Assembly (NCBI RefSeq): GCF_003574355.1
Contig: NZ_QWLB01000004.1
Location: forward strand, 45,381 to 109,380
Length of the DNA stretch: 64,000 nt
Direction: 5' to 3'
DNA from: Meiothermus granaticius NBRC 107808
Lineage (GTDB): Bacteria; Deinococcota; Deinococci; Deinococcales; Thermaceae
This document shows, piece after piece, positions 38,436 through 47,418 of this stretch. A program made the translations under genes and the position numbers. Numbering within the stretch: position 1 is the stretch's first letter; each line of letters begins with the position of its first letter. The notes beneath the pieces are model-generated. The model was not told where the DNA came from and ran no database searches. It saw nothing but the letters and a program-made list of their open reading frames with translations.

Positions 38436-39012
38436 GCGAGACCACCTGGTCAATCAGGCCGTATTCCTTGGCCTGCTCAGCGCTCATGAAGTAATCGCGG
38501 TCGGTGTCCTTTTCCACCTTCTCCACCAACTGCCCGGTGTGCTTGGCCAGGATCTCATTGATGCGCCGCTTATCCTTGGCCAGATCCTCAACCCGGATCA
38601 GCAGGTCGGAGATCTGCCCCCCCATCCCGCCCTGTACCCAGGGCTGGTGAATCATGACCTTGGCGTTGGGCAGGGCATAGCGCTTCCCCGGAGCCCCAGC
38701 TGCCAGCAGGATGGCCCCGAAGCTGGCCGCCAGCCCCACACAGATGGTCGAGACTGGGGCCTTCACAAACTGCATGGTGTCGTAGATGGCCAGGCCAGAG
38801 TTGACCTCCCCCCCAGGGCAGTTAATGTACAAACGGATGTCCTGATTGGAGTTCTGTGCGTCAAGGAACAACAGCTGGGCCACCACGGTATTGGCCACGC
38901 TCGAGTCTATAGGGGTGCCCAGAAAGATGATGCGGTCCTTGAGGAGGCGGGAGTAAATGTCGTAGACACGTTCTCCACGAGCGGTCTGTTCGATGACGTA
39001 GGGGACTACCAT
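38425..39012 (-). CDS. clpP: ATP-dependent Clp protease proteolytic subunit
   Basis: A 195-residue ClpP. The Ser-His-Asp triad is present: Ser in [12 protein letters not shown] near residue 97, His in [11 protein letters not shown] near 122, and Asp in [11 protein letters not shown] near 171. Two rings of seven form the chamber that degrades proteins delivered by ClpX. A TAGAAT hexamer ends 11 bp before the ATG, with GGAGCC between, so the promoter lies immediately upstream, separate from tig. The gene overlaps clpX. Confidence 0.97.
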   Translation of the reverse strand: MVVPYVIEQTARGERVYDIYSRLLKDRIIFLGTPIDSSVANTVVAQLLFLDAQNSNQDIRLYINCPGGEVNSGLAIYDTMQFVKAPVSTICVGLAASFGAILLAAGAPGKRYALPNAKVMIHQPWVQGGMGGQISDLLIRVEDLAKDKRRINEILAKHTGQLVEKVEKDTDRDYFMSAEQAKEYGLIDQVVSREA

Positions 39013-39105
39013 ATCGGCTCCATTCTAGGCCTCAGGAAAGAGCTGAGGGGGAATCAGGGCACATACACCGCAGCCCAGCCCCGGGTGGGTGAAACGGGGC
39101 TCGAG

Positions 39106-40329
39106 CTAACCCGCCCTGGCTTCAACCTTCTCGAGGGCCTGCAGCAAGGCCTTATCATAGAGTTGCTGCAGGCGTAGGCGCTCGAGGGTGCCCTTCTCCA
39201 GCTCGTTTTGTAGGCGGGCCGGGGTGGTGCGGTACTGCCGGGCCAGCTCCCCCAGGTAGGCATTCCACTCCTCTTCGCTGAGCTGGGTGCCCAGTTGCTC
39301 GGCCAGCCCCTCCATCGCCAGCGAGCGACGGATACGTTTGGTGGCGCTCTGGCTGAGGTTTTGCTTGAACTCCTCGAGCTTGCCCTGCTTTTCCAGGTCG
39401 GCGATGTAGGTGTTGAAGTCTACCTTTTGCTCCTTGAGGTCTTCCGCCAAACTCTCCAAAAGGCTGCGCTCCTCGCTGGCCTGCAAGGCAGGGGGGATCT
39501 CAACCTCGAGGCCCTCAGCAATCTTGTCCAACAGCTGGTTGGCCTTGGCGTTGCGGGCCTGCTGGGCAAACTGCGCCTGTAGGCTTTCACGCACTTTGGT
39601 GTGCAGGGCAGCCAGGTTGTCCTCGCCTACGGTCTTGGCAAACTCATCGTCAAGCTCGGGAAGCTGCAGGCTTTTTACCTCCAAAACCTTGGTAGGGATC
39701 TCCCGAACGACCGTATCGCCGTCTTTGACTGGGACCAAGGTCTCTTCCCCAGCCTTCTTGCCCAGCAAGGCTTCGCGCACATGGGGCTGGGCCTTTTCCA
39801 TGTTGACCGGGAAGCGCCCACCATCATCGGTTTCGATGAAAACCTGATCCTTCTCGCCGATCTCGCGCTCGACCGGGACCATCTCGCCATAGCGGGTACG
39901 CAGATCCTCCATGGCCTGATGGAATATCTCGTCGGTGACCTCAGGGGTCTCCCCCTCGAGGGTGAAGCCCTCCCAGTCGGGCAGCTTGGCCTCGGGATAA
40001 TTCTCCACCTCCACGGTGTAGGTGAAGGGCTGACCAAAGGTGAGGTTTTGCTCCACCACCCGCGCCGCCACCGGGAGCAGCTTGAGCTCCTTGGCCGCCT
40101 CAGGAAAGCTCTGGTCGCGCAGGTGCTCCTTCACATCCTCCAAGAGGGCTTCACGGCCAATCTTGGCCTCGATCACCTTAGCCGGGACCTTGCCGGGGCG
40201 AAAGCCTGCCACTTTGACCTGTGAGGCATAGTCAGAAAGCACGTGCTGGTAGGTCTTCTCCACTTCCGAGGCCGGAACCTCGACCCTTACTTTTACGCGG
40301 TAGCCTTCGCGTTCTAAAATCTCTGCCAC
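39106..40329 (-). CDS. tig: Trigger factor
   Basis: The start is a GTG at 40329 (read as MAEILEREGYRVKV) with GAGGTG upstream, giving 407 residues. The ribosome-binding N-domain includes VKVAGFRPGKVPAKV near residues 38-52, the F-R-x-G-K-x-P signature. A PPIase (FKBP-like) domain follows near 150-230 (IGEKDQVFIETDDG), then the long helical C-terminal chaperone arms. It meets nascent chains at the ribosome exit. It lies upstream of clpP, as is common. Confidence 0.94.
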   Translation of the reverse strand: MAEILEREGYRVKVRVEVPASEVEKTYQHVLSDYASQVKVAGFRPGKVPAKVIEAKIGREALLEDVKEHLRDQSFPEAAKELKLLPVAARVVEQNLTFGQPFTYTVEVENYPEAKLPDWEGFTLEGETPEVTDEIFHQAMEDLRTRYGEMVPVEREIGEKDQVFIETDDGGRFPVNMEKAQPHVREALLGKKAGEETLVPVKDGDTVVREIPTKVLEVKSLQLPELDDEFAKTVGEDNLAALHTKVRESLQAQFAQQARNAKANQLLDKIAEGLEVEIPPALQASEERSLLESLAEDLKEQKVDFNTYIADLEKQGKLEEFKQNLSQSATKRIRRSLAMEGLAEQLGTQLSEEEWNAYLGELARQYRTTPARLQNELEKGTLERLRLQQLYDKALLQALEKVEARAG

Positions 40330-40420
40330 AGTACACCTCGAGTCCAGACAGCGCGGGTGCGCGTCACCAAGCAAACAGTGTACAACCCTGGATGCGTTTT
40401 GAGTACGGCCCCATCCTAAA

Positions 40421-40450
40421 CCAAAAGCCCTAGCGAGCTAGGGCTTTTGG
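40421..40450 (-). terminator. Perfect 13-bp terminator hairpin after tRNA-Leu
   Basis: CCAAAAGCCCTAG (40421-40433), loop CGAG, and CTAGGGCTTTTGG (40438-40450). It starts 5 bp past the 3 prime end of tRNA-Leu on the minus strand and has a T-run within the stem. It can end the tRNA transcript before tig. Confidence 0.85.
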
Positions 40451-40454
40451 GTCC

Positions 40455-40539
40455 TGGTGCGCGGAGGGGGACTTGAACCCCCACACCTTGCGGCACGAGA
40501 TCCTAAGTCTCGCGTGTCTACCAATTTCACCATCCGCGC
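40455..40539 (-). tRNA. tRNA-Leu (anticodon UAG)
   Basis: Acceptor GCGCGGA/TCCGCGC, discriminator A and encoded CCA give 85 nt. The anticodon stem CGAGA/TCTCG encloses loop CTTAGGA, so the anticodon is TAG, reading CUN leucine codons. A long variable arm (class II) and a T-arm GGGGGTTCAAGTCCCCC are present. It is co-transcribed behind tRNA-His with a hairpin in between. Confidence 0.97.
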
Positions 40540-40599
40540 GCACCGCCACAGGTGAAGGCAAAAGCGAGTGTACACGAGATTCAAAGCCGCTGCAAGAAG

Positions 40600-40626
40600 A
40601 AAGCCTGGTATCTCGACCAGGCTTTT
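40600..40626 (-). terminator. Hairpin between the two tRNA genes
   Basis: AAAGCCTGGT and ACCAGGCTTT form a 10-bp stem with loop ATCTCG. It follows the encoded CCA of tRNA-His directly and may be a partial terminator or a processing signal for the tRNA-His/tRNA-Leu precursor. Ends are within a base or two. Confidence 0.65.
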
Positions 40627-40704
40627 TGGGGTGAGTGATGGGACTTGAACCCACGACCCCTGGTTCCACAGACCAGTGCTCTAACCGGCTGAGCTACACT
40701 CACC
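40627..40704 (-). tRNA. tRNA-His (anticodon GUG)
   Basis: Acceptor GTGAGTG/CACTCAC, the extra encoded 5 prime G at position -1 opposite discriminator C73 that marks tRNA-His, and an encoded CCA. The anticodon stem CTGGT/ACCAG encloses CTGTGGA, anticodon GTG. It is the first gene of a two-tRNA transcript from the promoter at 40735-40763. Confidence 0.98.
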
Positions 40705-40734
40705 ACACTCCACAACACCGGTACAGCACCCGCT

Positions 40735-40763
40735 ATTGTAGGCGCGAGCCGGTAGGGCGTCAA
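40735..40763 (-). promoter_or_regulatory. Strong promoter for the tRNA-His/tRNA-Leu transcript
   Basis: On the minus strand, TTGACG and TACAAT are separated by exactly 17 bp, close to the sigma-A consensus. The -10 ends about 30 bp from the tRNA 5 prime end. It is back-to-back with the TetR gene promoter. Confidence 0.85.
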
Positions 40764-40775
40764 GATTTCCCCGCG

Positions 40776-40805
40776 TTGACGCCCCACCGAGCCGACCTCT
40801 ATACT
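40776..40805 (+). promoter_or_regulatory. Promoter of the TetR regulator gene
   Basis: TTGACG (40776-40781) and TATACT (40800-40805), 18-bp spacer. Transcription would start near 40812, four bases before the GTG, so the message is nearly leaderless. The -35 forms a perfect 9-bp inverted repeat (GGGCGTCAA / TTGACGCCC) with the -35 of the divergent tRNA promoter. Confidence 0.8.
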
Positions 40806-40815
40806 CGCAGCCAAG

Positions 40816-41421
40816 GTGCCTAACAAACGTTCGGAAGAACCCCACCCCGCCCCTTCCTCAGAGCGCCGAGACGAAATCCTCGACGCAGCCGGACAGCTCT
40901 TTAGCCAGCATGGGTTCCACGCCACCTCTATGCGCGACCTGGCTCGAGCGGTAAATCTGCAGGGTGGAAGCCTCTACGCCCATATAGACTCCAAAGAGGA
41001 GCTGTTGTTCGAGCTTGTGAACCGCGCCGCAGCCCGGTTCATCGCTATGGCCGAGGCCGTCCCCCCTACCCTGACCATCCGCGAACGCCTCGAGCGGCTG
41101 GTGGAGGGCCACCTCGAGGTCATCGCCGAGGAGCTGGGGAGTGCTACGGTCTTTTTCCACGAGTGGAAGTTTCTGAGCCCGGCCCTCCAGGCCAAGGTCA
41201 AGGCCCTGCGCGACCGCTACCAGGCCTATTGGCTCGAGGTCATTGGGGAGGGGGTGCGGCGGGGGGAGCTCGAGGTAGAGGACGTGCACACTGCCACCCT
41301 CTTCGTGCTCTCGGCCCTCAACTGGACCTACCAATGGTATCGCCCGGGTGGCCGGCTCAGCCTGGAAGGGCTCTCGAGGCAGTACGCCCAGCTAATTCTT
41401 GCTGCACTCAGGGCCAAATGA
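40816..41421 (+). CDS. TetR-family regulator, probably of fatty-acid or aromatic degradation
   Basis: The start is a GTG at 40816, giving 201 residues. The N-terminal helix-turn-helix (about residues 20-65) has RRDEILDAAGQLFSQHGFHATSMRDLARAV then LYAHIDSKEELLFELV. The C-terminal domain (EWKFLSPALQAKVKALRDRY) resembles the TetR regulators that bind acyl-CoA esters. A 15-bp motif overlapping its own start codon region recurs in front of the 3-hydroxyacyl-CoA dehydrogenase gene at 63138, which supports autoregulation and a beta-oxidation-type regulon. FadR, PaaR and PfmR of Thermus are the nearest functional analogues by type; which one is not decided. Confidence 0.85.
   Translation: MPNKRSEEPHPAPSSERRDEILDAAGQLFSQHGFHATSMRDLARAVNLQGGSLYAHIDSKEELLFELVNRAAARFIAMAEAVPPTLTIRERLERLVEGHLEVIAEELGSATVFFHEWKFLSPALQAKVKALRDRYQAYWLEVIGEGVRRGELEVEDVHTATLFVLSALNWTYQWYRPGGRLSLEGLSRQYAQLILAALRAK
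40820..40834 (+). promoter_or_regulatory. Putative TetR autoregulatory operator
   Basis: CTAACAAACGTTCGG starts 8 bp after the likely transcription start, inside codons 2-7 of the TetR gene. It matches 14 of 15 bases of the reverse complement of 63108-63122. The core CAAACGTTYG is nearly palindromic. Confidence 0.6.
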
Positions 41422-41437
41422 GAGGAGGCCCAACCAA

Positions 41438-41459
41438 AAGCAGGCCTACCGGCCTGCTT
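41438..41459. terminator. Bidirectional terminator between tetR-type gene and rpmE
   Basis: AAGCAGGCC, loop TACC, GGCCTGCTT: a perfect 9-bp stem lying between two convergent genes, 16 bp from each stop. Confidence 0.75.
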
Positions 41460-41474
41460 CGGTGAAATCCAGCC

Positions 41475-41693
41475 TTATTTTTTGCTGCGCTTGTAGCTGT
41501 CGCCAAACTTTTTCTGGAACTTCTCCACCCGGCCCTCGGTATCGAGGAAGCGCTGTTGGCCGGTCCAGAAGGGGTGGTTACCGCTCCAAACCTCGACGTG
41601 GATCTCTGGGCGGGTGCTGTAGGTTTCCATCACCACCTGCCCGTTGCAAACAATCTTGCAGGGAACCAGTTTGGGGTGAATCTTCTCTTTCAT
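41475..41693 (-). CDS. rpmE: 50S ribosomal protein L31, zinc ligands largely missing
   Basis: A 72-residue L31 beginning [18 protein letters not shown] and ending in a basic YKRSKK. The usual four-cysteine zinc site (two C-x-x-C-like pairs) is degraded: only Cys12 and Cys16 remain and the second pair is replaced ([12 protein letters not shown]). This is the C-minus type composition. It binds the central protuberance of the large subunit and bridges to 30S. It is read from a strong promoter (41767-41795) with a leader of about 65 nt containing a CACGG/CCGTG hairpin. Confidence 0.94.
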   Translation of the reverse strand: MKEKIHPKLVPCKIVCNGQVVMETYSTRPEIHVEVWSGNHPFWTGQQRFLDTEGRVEKFQKKFGDSYKRSKK

Positions 41694-41766
41694 CGCGTCT
41701 CCTCGGCACGGATTTGGCCGTGCAGCCTTTCTTGGCCCATCCGCTCAGGCAGCGGACAACCTGGTT

Positions 41767-41795
41767 AGTGTAACAGGTGGGGCCGAAGGGTTCAA
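41767..41795 (-). promoter_or_regulatory. rpmE promoter
   Basis: On the minus strand, TTGAAC and TACACT are 17 bp apart. The leader to the rpmE ATG is about 65 nt. Immediately to the right lies the aroH promoter in the opposite direction. Confidence 0.75.
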
Positions 41796-41814
41796 GACAG
41801 CCGGGGCCATACGG

Positions 41815-41820
41815 TAGAAT
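41815..41820 (+). promoter_or_regulatory. aroH -10 element
   Basis: TAGAAT ends 8 bp before the aroH ATG, with no Shine-Dalgarno, so the message is probably leaderless. Confidence 0.6.
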
Positions 41821-41828
41821 CGCTGGCA

Positions 41829-42197
41829 ATGACACGTGGAGTTCGTGGAGCCATCACCGTTGAGGAAGACAGCCGAGAAGCCATTCTAAGCGCCACGCGC
41901 GAGCTGCTACAAAAGATGCTCGAGCTCAATCACATCGGCAGCTTCGATGAGATCGGGGCGATGATCTTTACCCTGACCGATGACCTCTCGGCCTGCTTTC
42001 CCGCCGAGGCTGCCCGGCAGCTTGGGATGGGGAAGGTTCCCCTAATCAACTCGCGTGAAATTCCGGTTCCGGGGGCCTTGCCCAAGGTGATCCGGGTCAT
42101 GATGCTGTGGAACACCGACCTGCCCCAAGCGCAGGTCAAGCACGTCTACCTGCGGGAAGCGGTACGGCTGCGCCCGGACCTCGAGTCAGCCCAGTAG
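41829..42197 (+). CDS. aroH: Chorismate mutase, AroH type
   Basis: A 122-residue monofunctional AroH-class mutase with the Bacillus-type trimer features: RGVRGAITVEEDSREAIL near residues 3-20 (Arg7-like), TLTDDLSACFPAEAAR near 48-63, and VPLINSREIPVPGALPKVIRVMMLWNT near 70-96, with catalytic Arg/Cys/Tyr-equivalent positions (REIPV, RVMML, HVYLREA). It converts chorismate to prephenate for Phe and Tyr synthesis. Stand-alone gene that converges on metG. Confidence 0.94.
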   Translation: MTRGVRGAITVEEDSREAILSATRELLQKMLELNHIGSFDEIGAMIFTLTDDLSACFPAEAARQLGMGKVPLINSREIPVPGALPKVIRVMMLWNTDLPQAQVKHVYLREAVRLRPDLESAQ

Positions 42198-42201
42198 GGC
42201 G

Positions 42202-44112
<1,911 letters not shown>

Positions 44113-44117
44113 TCAAC

Positions 44118-44142
44118 AAAAAACGGGATGCACCCGCACCCC
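44118..44142 (-). terminator. Leader terminator 24 bp before metG
   Basis: On the minus strand GGGGTGC, loop GGGT, GCATCCC (one G-U pair) is followed by TTTTTT. It lies inside the metG leader, downstream of the promoter and upstream of the start codon, the layout of a transcriptional attenuator. Confidence 0.75.
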
Positions 44143-44162
44143 GCCGATAGGCCAACCGAGCC

Positions 44163-44207
44163 CTACCGCCGGGACCTCCTCTTCATTCGCGGTTCTACCC
44201 TAGCCAT
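44163..44207 (-). CDS. Candidate 14-residue Arg-rich leader peptide of metG
   Basis: ATG at 44207 to TAG at 44163 encodes MARVEPRMKRRSRR. A TAGGAT -10 ends 7 bp before the ATG, so translation could begin on a leaderless message. The terminator at 44118-44142 follows 20 bp after its stop. The first half overlaps a T-box-like sequence. Too short to be certain; codon sense is odd (six Arg). Confidence 0.35.
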   Translation of the reverse strand: MARVEPRMKRRSRR

Positions 44208-44214
44208 AAACCCT

Positions 44215-44244
44215 ATCCTAATGGGCCCGGCTGGGCTTTGGCAA
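44215..44244 (-). promoter_or_regulatory. metG promoter
   Basis: On the minus strand TTGCCA (44244-44239) and TAGGAT (44220-44215) are 18 bp apart. The transcript would start near 44208, giving a leader of about 115 nt before metG. Confidence 0.6.
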
Positions 44245-44264
44245 GCCGAGGAAGTTTATACTAT

Positions 44265-44291
44265 TTTTCACGATATCTGCCTTCGTGAAAA
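44265..44291. repeat. Perfect 9-bp inverted repeat between rpiA and metG
   Basis: TTTTCACGA (44265-44273), 9-bp spacer, TCGTGAAAA (44283-44291). It begins 2 bp after the rpiA stop on the minus strand and lies upstream of the metG promoter. It could be a protein-binding dyad or a 3 prime stabilising hairpin for rpiA; no T-run follows. Confidence 0.6.
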
Positions 44292-44293
44292 CC

Positions 44294-44992
<699 letters not shown>

Positions 44993-45006
44993 TCAGAAGA
45001 AGGCCC

Positions 45007-45477
45007 CTAGGCCCGCTGCAGTCCCCCCAAAGCCTCGGCCACCTCCAGGGCATGCCCCTCAGGGCTGACCTTTTCCCAGACTTTGGCCACCCGACCCTGA
45101 GGGTCAATTAGGAAGGTCTGCCGCAGAACCCCCTCGTACTCCCGGCCAAAGGTATTCTTCTTGCCCCAAGCGCCGTAGCGCTGGATGGTCTGGGCGGTAG
45201 GATCGGCCAGCAGAGGGAAATTAAGGCCATACTTCCCGTGAAACTTGCCGTGGCTTTCCACATCATCCGCGCTCACCCCCAGCACGACGGCCCCCATCTC
45301 CTCCAGGCGGCCCCGCTCATCGCGGAAGCTACACGCCTCTTTGGTGCAGCCAGGGGTGTCGTCCTTGGGGTAAAAGTAGAGCACTACCCATTTTCCCTTG
45401 TAGTCGCTCAAGTGGTGAATTTTTCCGTTCTGATCGGGCAGGCTAAAGCTCGGGGCGGGGTCTCCAGGGTGTACCAT
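45007..45477 (-). CDS. bcp: Thioredoxin-dependent peroxiredoxin (Bcp/PrxQ)
   Basis: The ATG at 45477 (MVHPGDPAPSFSLPDQ) gives 156 residues. The peroxidatic Cys is in YPKDDTPGCTKEACSFRD near residue 45, with the resolving Cys five residues later (C-x4-C, the PrxQ helix type). It reduces hydrogen peroxide and alkyl peroxides using thioredoxin. A TATGAT hexamer ends 7 bp upstream of the ATG with no Shine-Dalgarno, so the message is probably leaderless. The divergent DUF3445 gene shares the palindrome GGTATCATACC. Confidence 0.95.
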   Translation of the reverse strand: MVHPGDPAPSFSLPDQNGKIHHLSDYKGKWVVLYFYPKDDTPGCTKEACSFRDERGRLEEMGAVVLGVSADDVESHGKFHGKYGLNFPLLADPTAQTIQRYGAWGKKNTFGREYEGVLRQTFLIDPQGRVAKVWEKVSPEGHALEVAEALGGLQRA

Positions 45478-45511
45478 AGGCGGTATCATACCGGTTACAA
45501 TTCAGCAGAAG

Positions 45512-46318
45512 ATGTTACCTAAACCTCAAGTGCCGTTCCCGGTTTCCTCTGACCACCGGGTACGGCCTGATCTGGTGCGGCTCGAGGGGCCGCCGTTTCT
45601 TCTGGACTGTGAGTATCCGCGCTACCGTGCCGCCAAGCTCGAGGCCTTCGGCTCCGAGCCCTCGAGCGCCCTGCTCTCCCCTGCCCATCAGCCCTCTAAG
45701 GTCTCGGCCGCGCTGGAGGGGCTGTGGTCGCAGCTTCCGCAGGCCCCAGGGGAGGACGCCGGGTCGATCCCCCCCACCTCCGCCCTGCTCGAGTTCGGCA
45801 AAGCCGCCGCCCTGCGGGTTCAGGAGGATCTGGTACTGATGCACGGGACCCAGCTCGAGGCCCTCTGGGTCTGTTTCCCCAGCCACTGGAACCCGCTTGA
45901 TAAAATCGGGCGTAGCTTCGCCGAGATCCACACCCCGGTGCCGCACAGCGAACGGCTCCAGGCCGCCCAGCACAATGTCGCCCGGGCCATGAGCCAGAAG
46001 GGCCCCTTCGTGCGCTATGTCTGGGGCCTGACCTTTGACCCGGCCCTCTCGGCCCATCCCCATCGGCCTACCCGGCTGAGCGGCCCGCAGGTCTACTTCC
46101 GCACTGAGCGCCAGGTGACCCTGCCCCTACCGGAGCTCGAGCGGAGCTGGTTTTTGATCCGGGTCTATGTGGTGCCGGTGGAACGGGTAGCCCACACCCC
46201 GGAGCGCCGGGCCGCGCTGCGCCACGCCCTACAAACCCTGCCCGAGGCCCACCGCACCTACAAGCCCGCAACCGTGGCGGCCCATGCGTGGCTCGAGGCC
46301 CAGGGATTTTTCCGCTAG
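45512..46318 (+). CDS. DUF3445 family protein (heme-dependent oxidative N-demethylase-like)
   Basis: A 268-residue protein with the DUF3445 pattern: SALLEFGKAAALRVQEDLVLM near residues 89-109, CFPSHWNPLDKIGRSFAEIHTPVPH near 122-146 and a late FRTERQVTLPLP near 196-207 where family members have an R-x-E-R-Q segment. The best-studied relative is the heme-dependent oxidative N-demethylase subunit, which acts on dimethylamine-type substrates. Only this subunit is visible, so the reaction is uncertain. It is divergent from bcp and overlaps the adenosine-specific kinase gene by 4 bp at the stops. Confidence 0.75.
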   Translation: MLPKPQVPFPVSSDHRVRPDLVRLEGPPFLLDCEYPRYRAAKLEAFGSEPSSALLSPAHQPSKVSAALEGLWSQLPQAPGEDAGSIPPTSALLEFGKAAALRVQEDLVLMHGTQLEALWVCFPSHWNPLDKIGRSFAEIHTPVPHSERLQAAQHNVARAMSQKGPFVRYVWGLTFDPALSAHPHRPTRLSGPQVYFRTERQVTLPLPELERSWFLIRVYVVPVERVAHTPERRAALRHALQTLPEAHRTYKPATVAAHAWLEAQGFFR

Positions 46319-46803
46319 CCCAGCTTGTACCCGAATCGGCGCAACAGCTCCTTGCGCCAGGTCACCTCTTCCTCGGTCTCAACCCCCAGCGGTTTGTGCC
46401 CGTCCAATACCCCCAGGATGCCGCGCTGATCCTCTTGCTCCGCCACAATCACGCTGAGCGGATTGGCGGTGGCGGCAAAAATGCGCACCACCTCCGGGCA
46501 AGCCTTCACCGCATGTAGCACATTGATGGGGAAAAACCCTTCTCCCAACATCACAATGAAGCTATGCCCGGCCCCGATGGCCTCCGCGTTCTTCACCGCC
46601 AGCTCCACCAGCTCAGGAGCGGTACCGCTGCGGCGGATCAAGCGCTTCCCCGAGGCCTCACAGAAGGCCAGCCCGAACTGGATTCCAGGGACCGCGGTTA
46701 CCAGGGCTTCGTGGAGATCCTCTACGGCTTTGATGAAATGGGCCTGACCCAGGATGACGTTGAGGTGATCCGGTTTCTCAACCCGGACGGTCTGGAGTTC
46801 CAT
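46315..46803 (-). CDS. Adenosine-specific kinase (DUF355)
   Basis: A 162-residue protein of the archaeal/thermophile DUF355 family with LNVILGQAHFIKAVEDLHEAL near residues 14-34, FGLAFCEASGKRLIRRSG near 43-60, GAGHSFIVMLGEGFFPINVLHAVK near 76-99 and IFAATANPLSVIVAE near 107-121. The crystallised relative binds adenosine; in vivo role is unsettled. It lies 16 bp downstream of a secreted protein gene on the same strand, perhaps by chance. Confidence 0.85.
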   Translation of the reverse strand: MELQTVRVEKPDHLNVILGQAHFIKAVEDLHEALVTAVPGIQFGLAFCEASGKRLIRRSGTAPELVELAVKNAEAIGAGHSFIVMLGEGFFPINVLHAVKACPEVVRIFAATANPLSVIVAEQEDQRGILGVLDGHKPLGVETEEEVTWRKELLRRFGYKLG

Positions 46804-46819
46804 AGGGAGAGTGTACCGC

Positions 46820-47371
46820 TTACTTGGGCACCGTCACTTTGACCAAGTCGATGGTACCCCCATCCGGGGTGGCATAACGTACAATCCCCACCCCAGGGAC
46901 GTAGTAGATCTCCACCACCACACTGCCTCCATCCCCGGTCACGGTGGAGGTCCGCAGCACATAGGCGTTGAATCGCCCTGCCGGAACGTTCACCCCCTCG
47001 ATCCGGCTGACCTCGCCCAAAAGGGCCACCGTCTGCCCTCCCAGCATACTCTTCCCCCCCCAGCGAGTCCCCACGGTGAGGGGCGGGGCTGGATAGAGTT
47101 GCAGGGCCGGGGTATAGCGCTGAACGGTTTTCCCGATGATGAGCCCCTCGAGGTACACCCCCTGGTCAGGGGTATAGCGCAGGAGATCGGCCACCACCGG
47201 GCGCTTGGGATAGCGGTGCTCGAGCACCAAAAACCCCTCTTGTTGTCGGGAAAAAACCTGCTCCTCGCCAGAGGAATACAGCCAAGCATAGCCAATGCCG
47301 TTGGGATAGTAAGCCGGAGGGGCAGCAACTCCCAACGCCAGTCCTAGCAAAAGGGCCAAGGCACGCTTCAT
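46820..47371 (-). CDS. Predicted secreted protein of unknown function
   Basis: 183 residues with a clear signal sequence (MKRALALLLGLALGVAA) and no further membrane helix. The mature part is beta-rich (VVADLLRYTPDQGVYLEGL, TVGTRWGGKSMLGG, GRFNAYVLRTSTV) and ends in YYVPGVGIVRYATPDGG, a pattern seen in small envelope proteins of the type that test for propeptide or outer-surface beta sandwiches. I cannot name the family. It is probably exported to the periplasm. Upstream proC is separated by 47 bp. Confidence 0.7.
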   Translation of the reverse strand: MKRALALLLGLALGVAAPPAYYPNGIGYAWLYSSGEEQVFSRQQEGFLVLEHRYPKRPVVADLLRYTPDQGVYLEGLIIGKTVQRYTPALQLYPAPPLTVGTRWGGKSMLGGQTVALLGEVSRIEGVNVPAGRFNAYVLRTSTVTGDGGSVVVEIYYVPGVGIVRYATPDGGTIDLVKVTVPK

Positions 47372-47418
47372 GGCTTCAACTGTACTCGAGCCCCTCTTCT
47401 CAGCCGGTTCATCTGGCC

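Noticed and set aside
37137..38489. A 450-residue open frame antisense to clpX and clpP
   Set aside because: It mirrors the third-codon GC bias of the clp genes, has no recognisable domain and no start signal.
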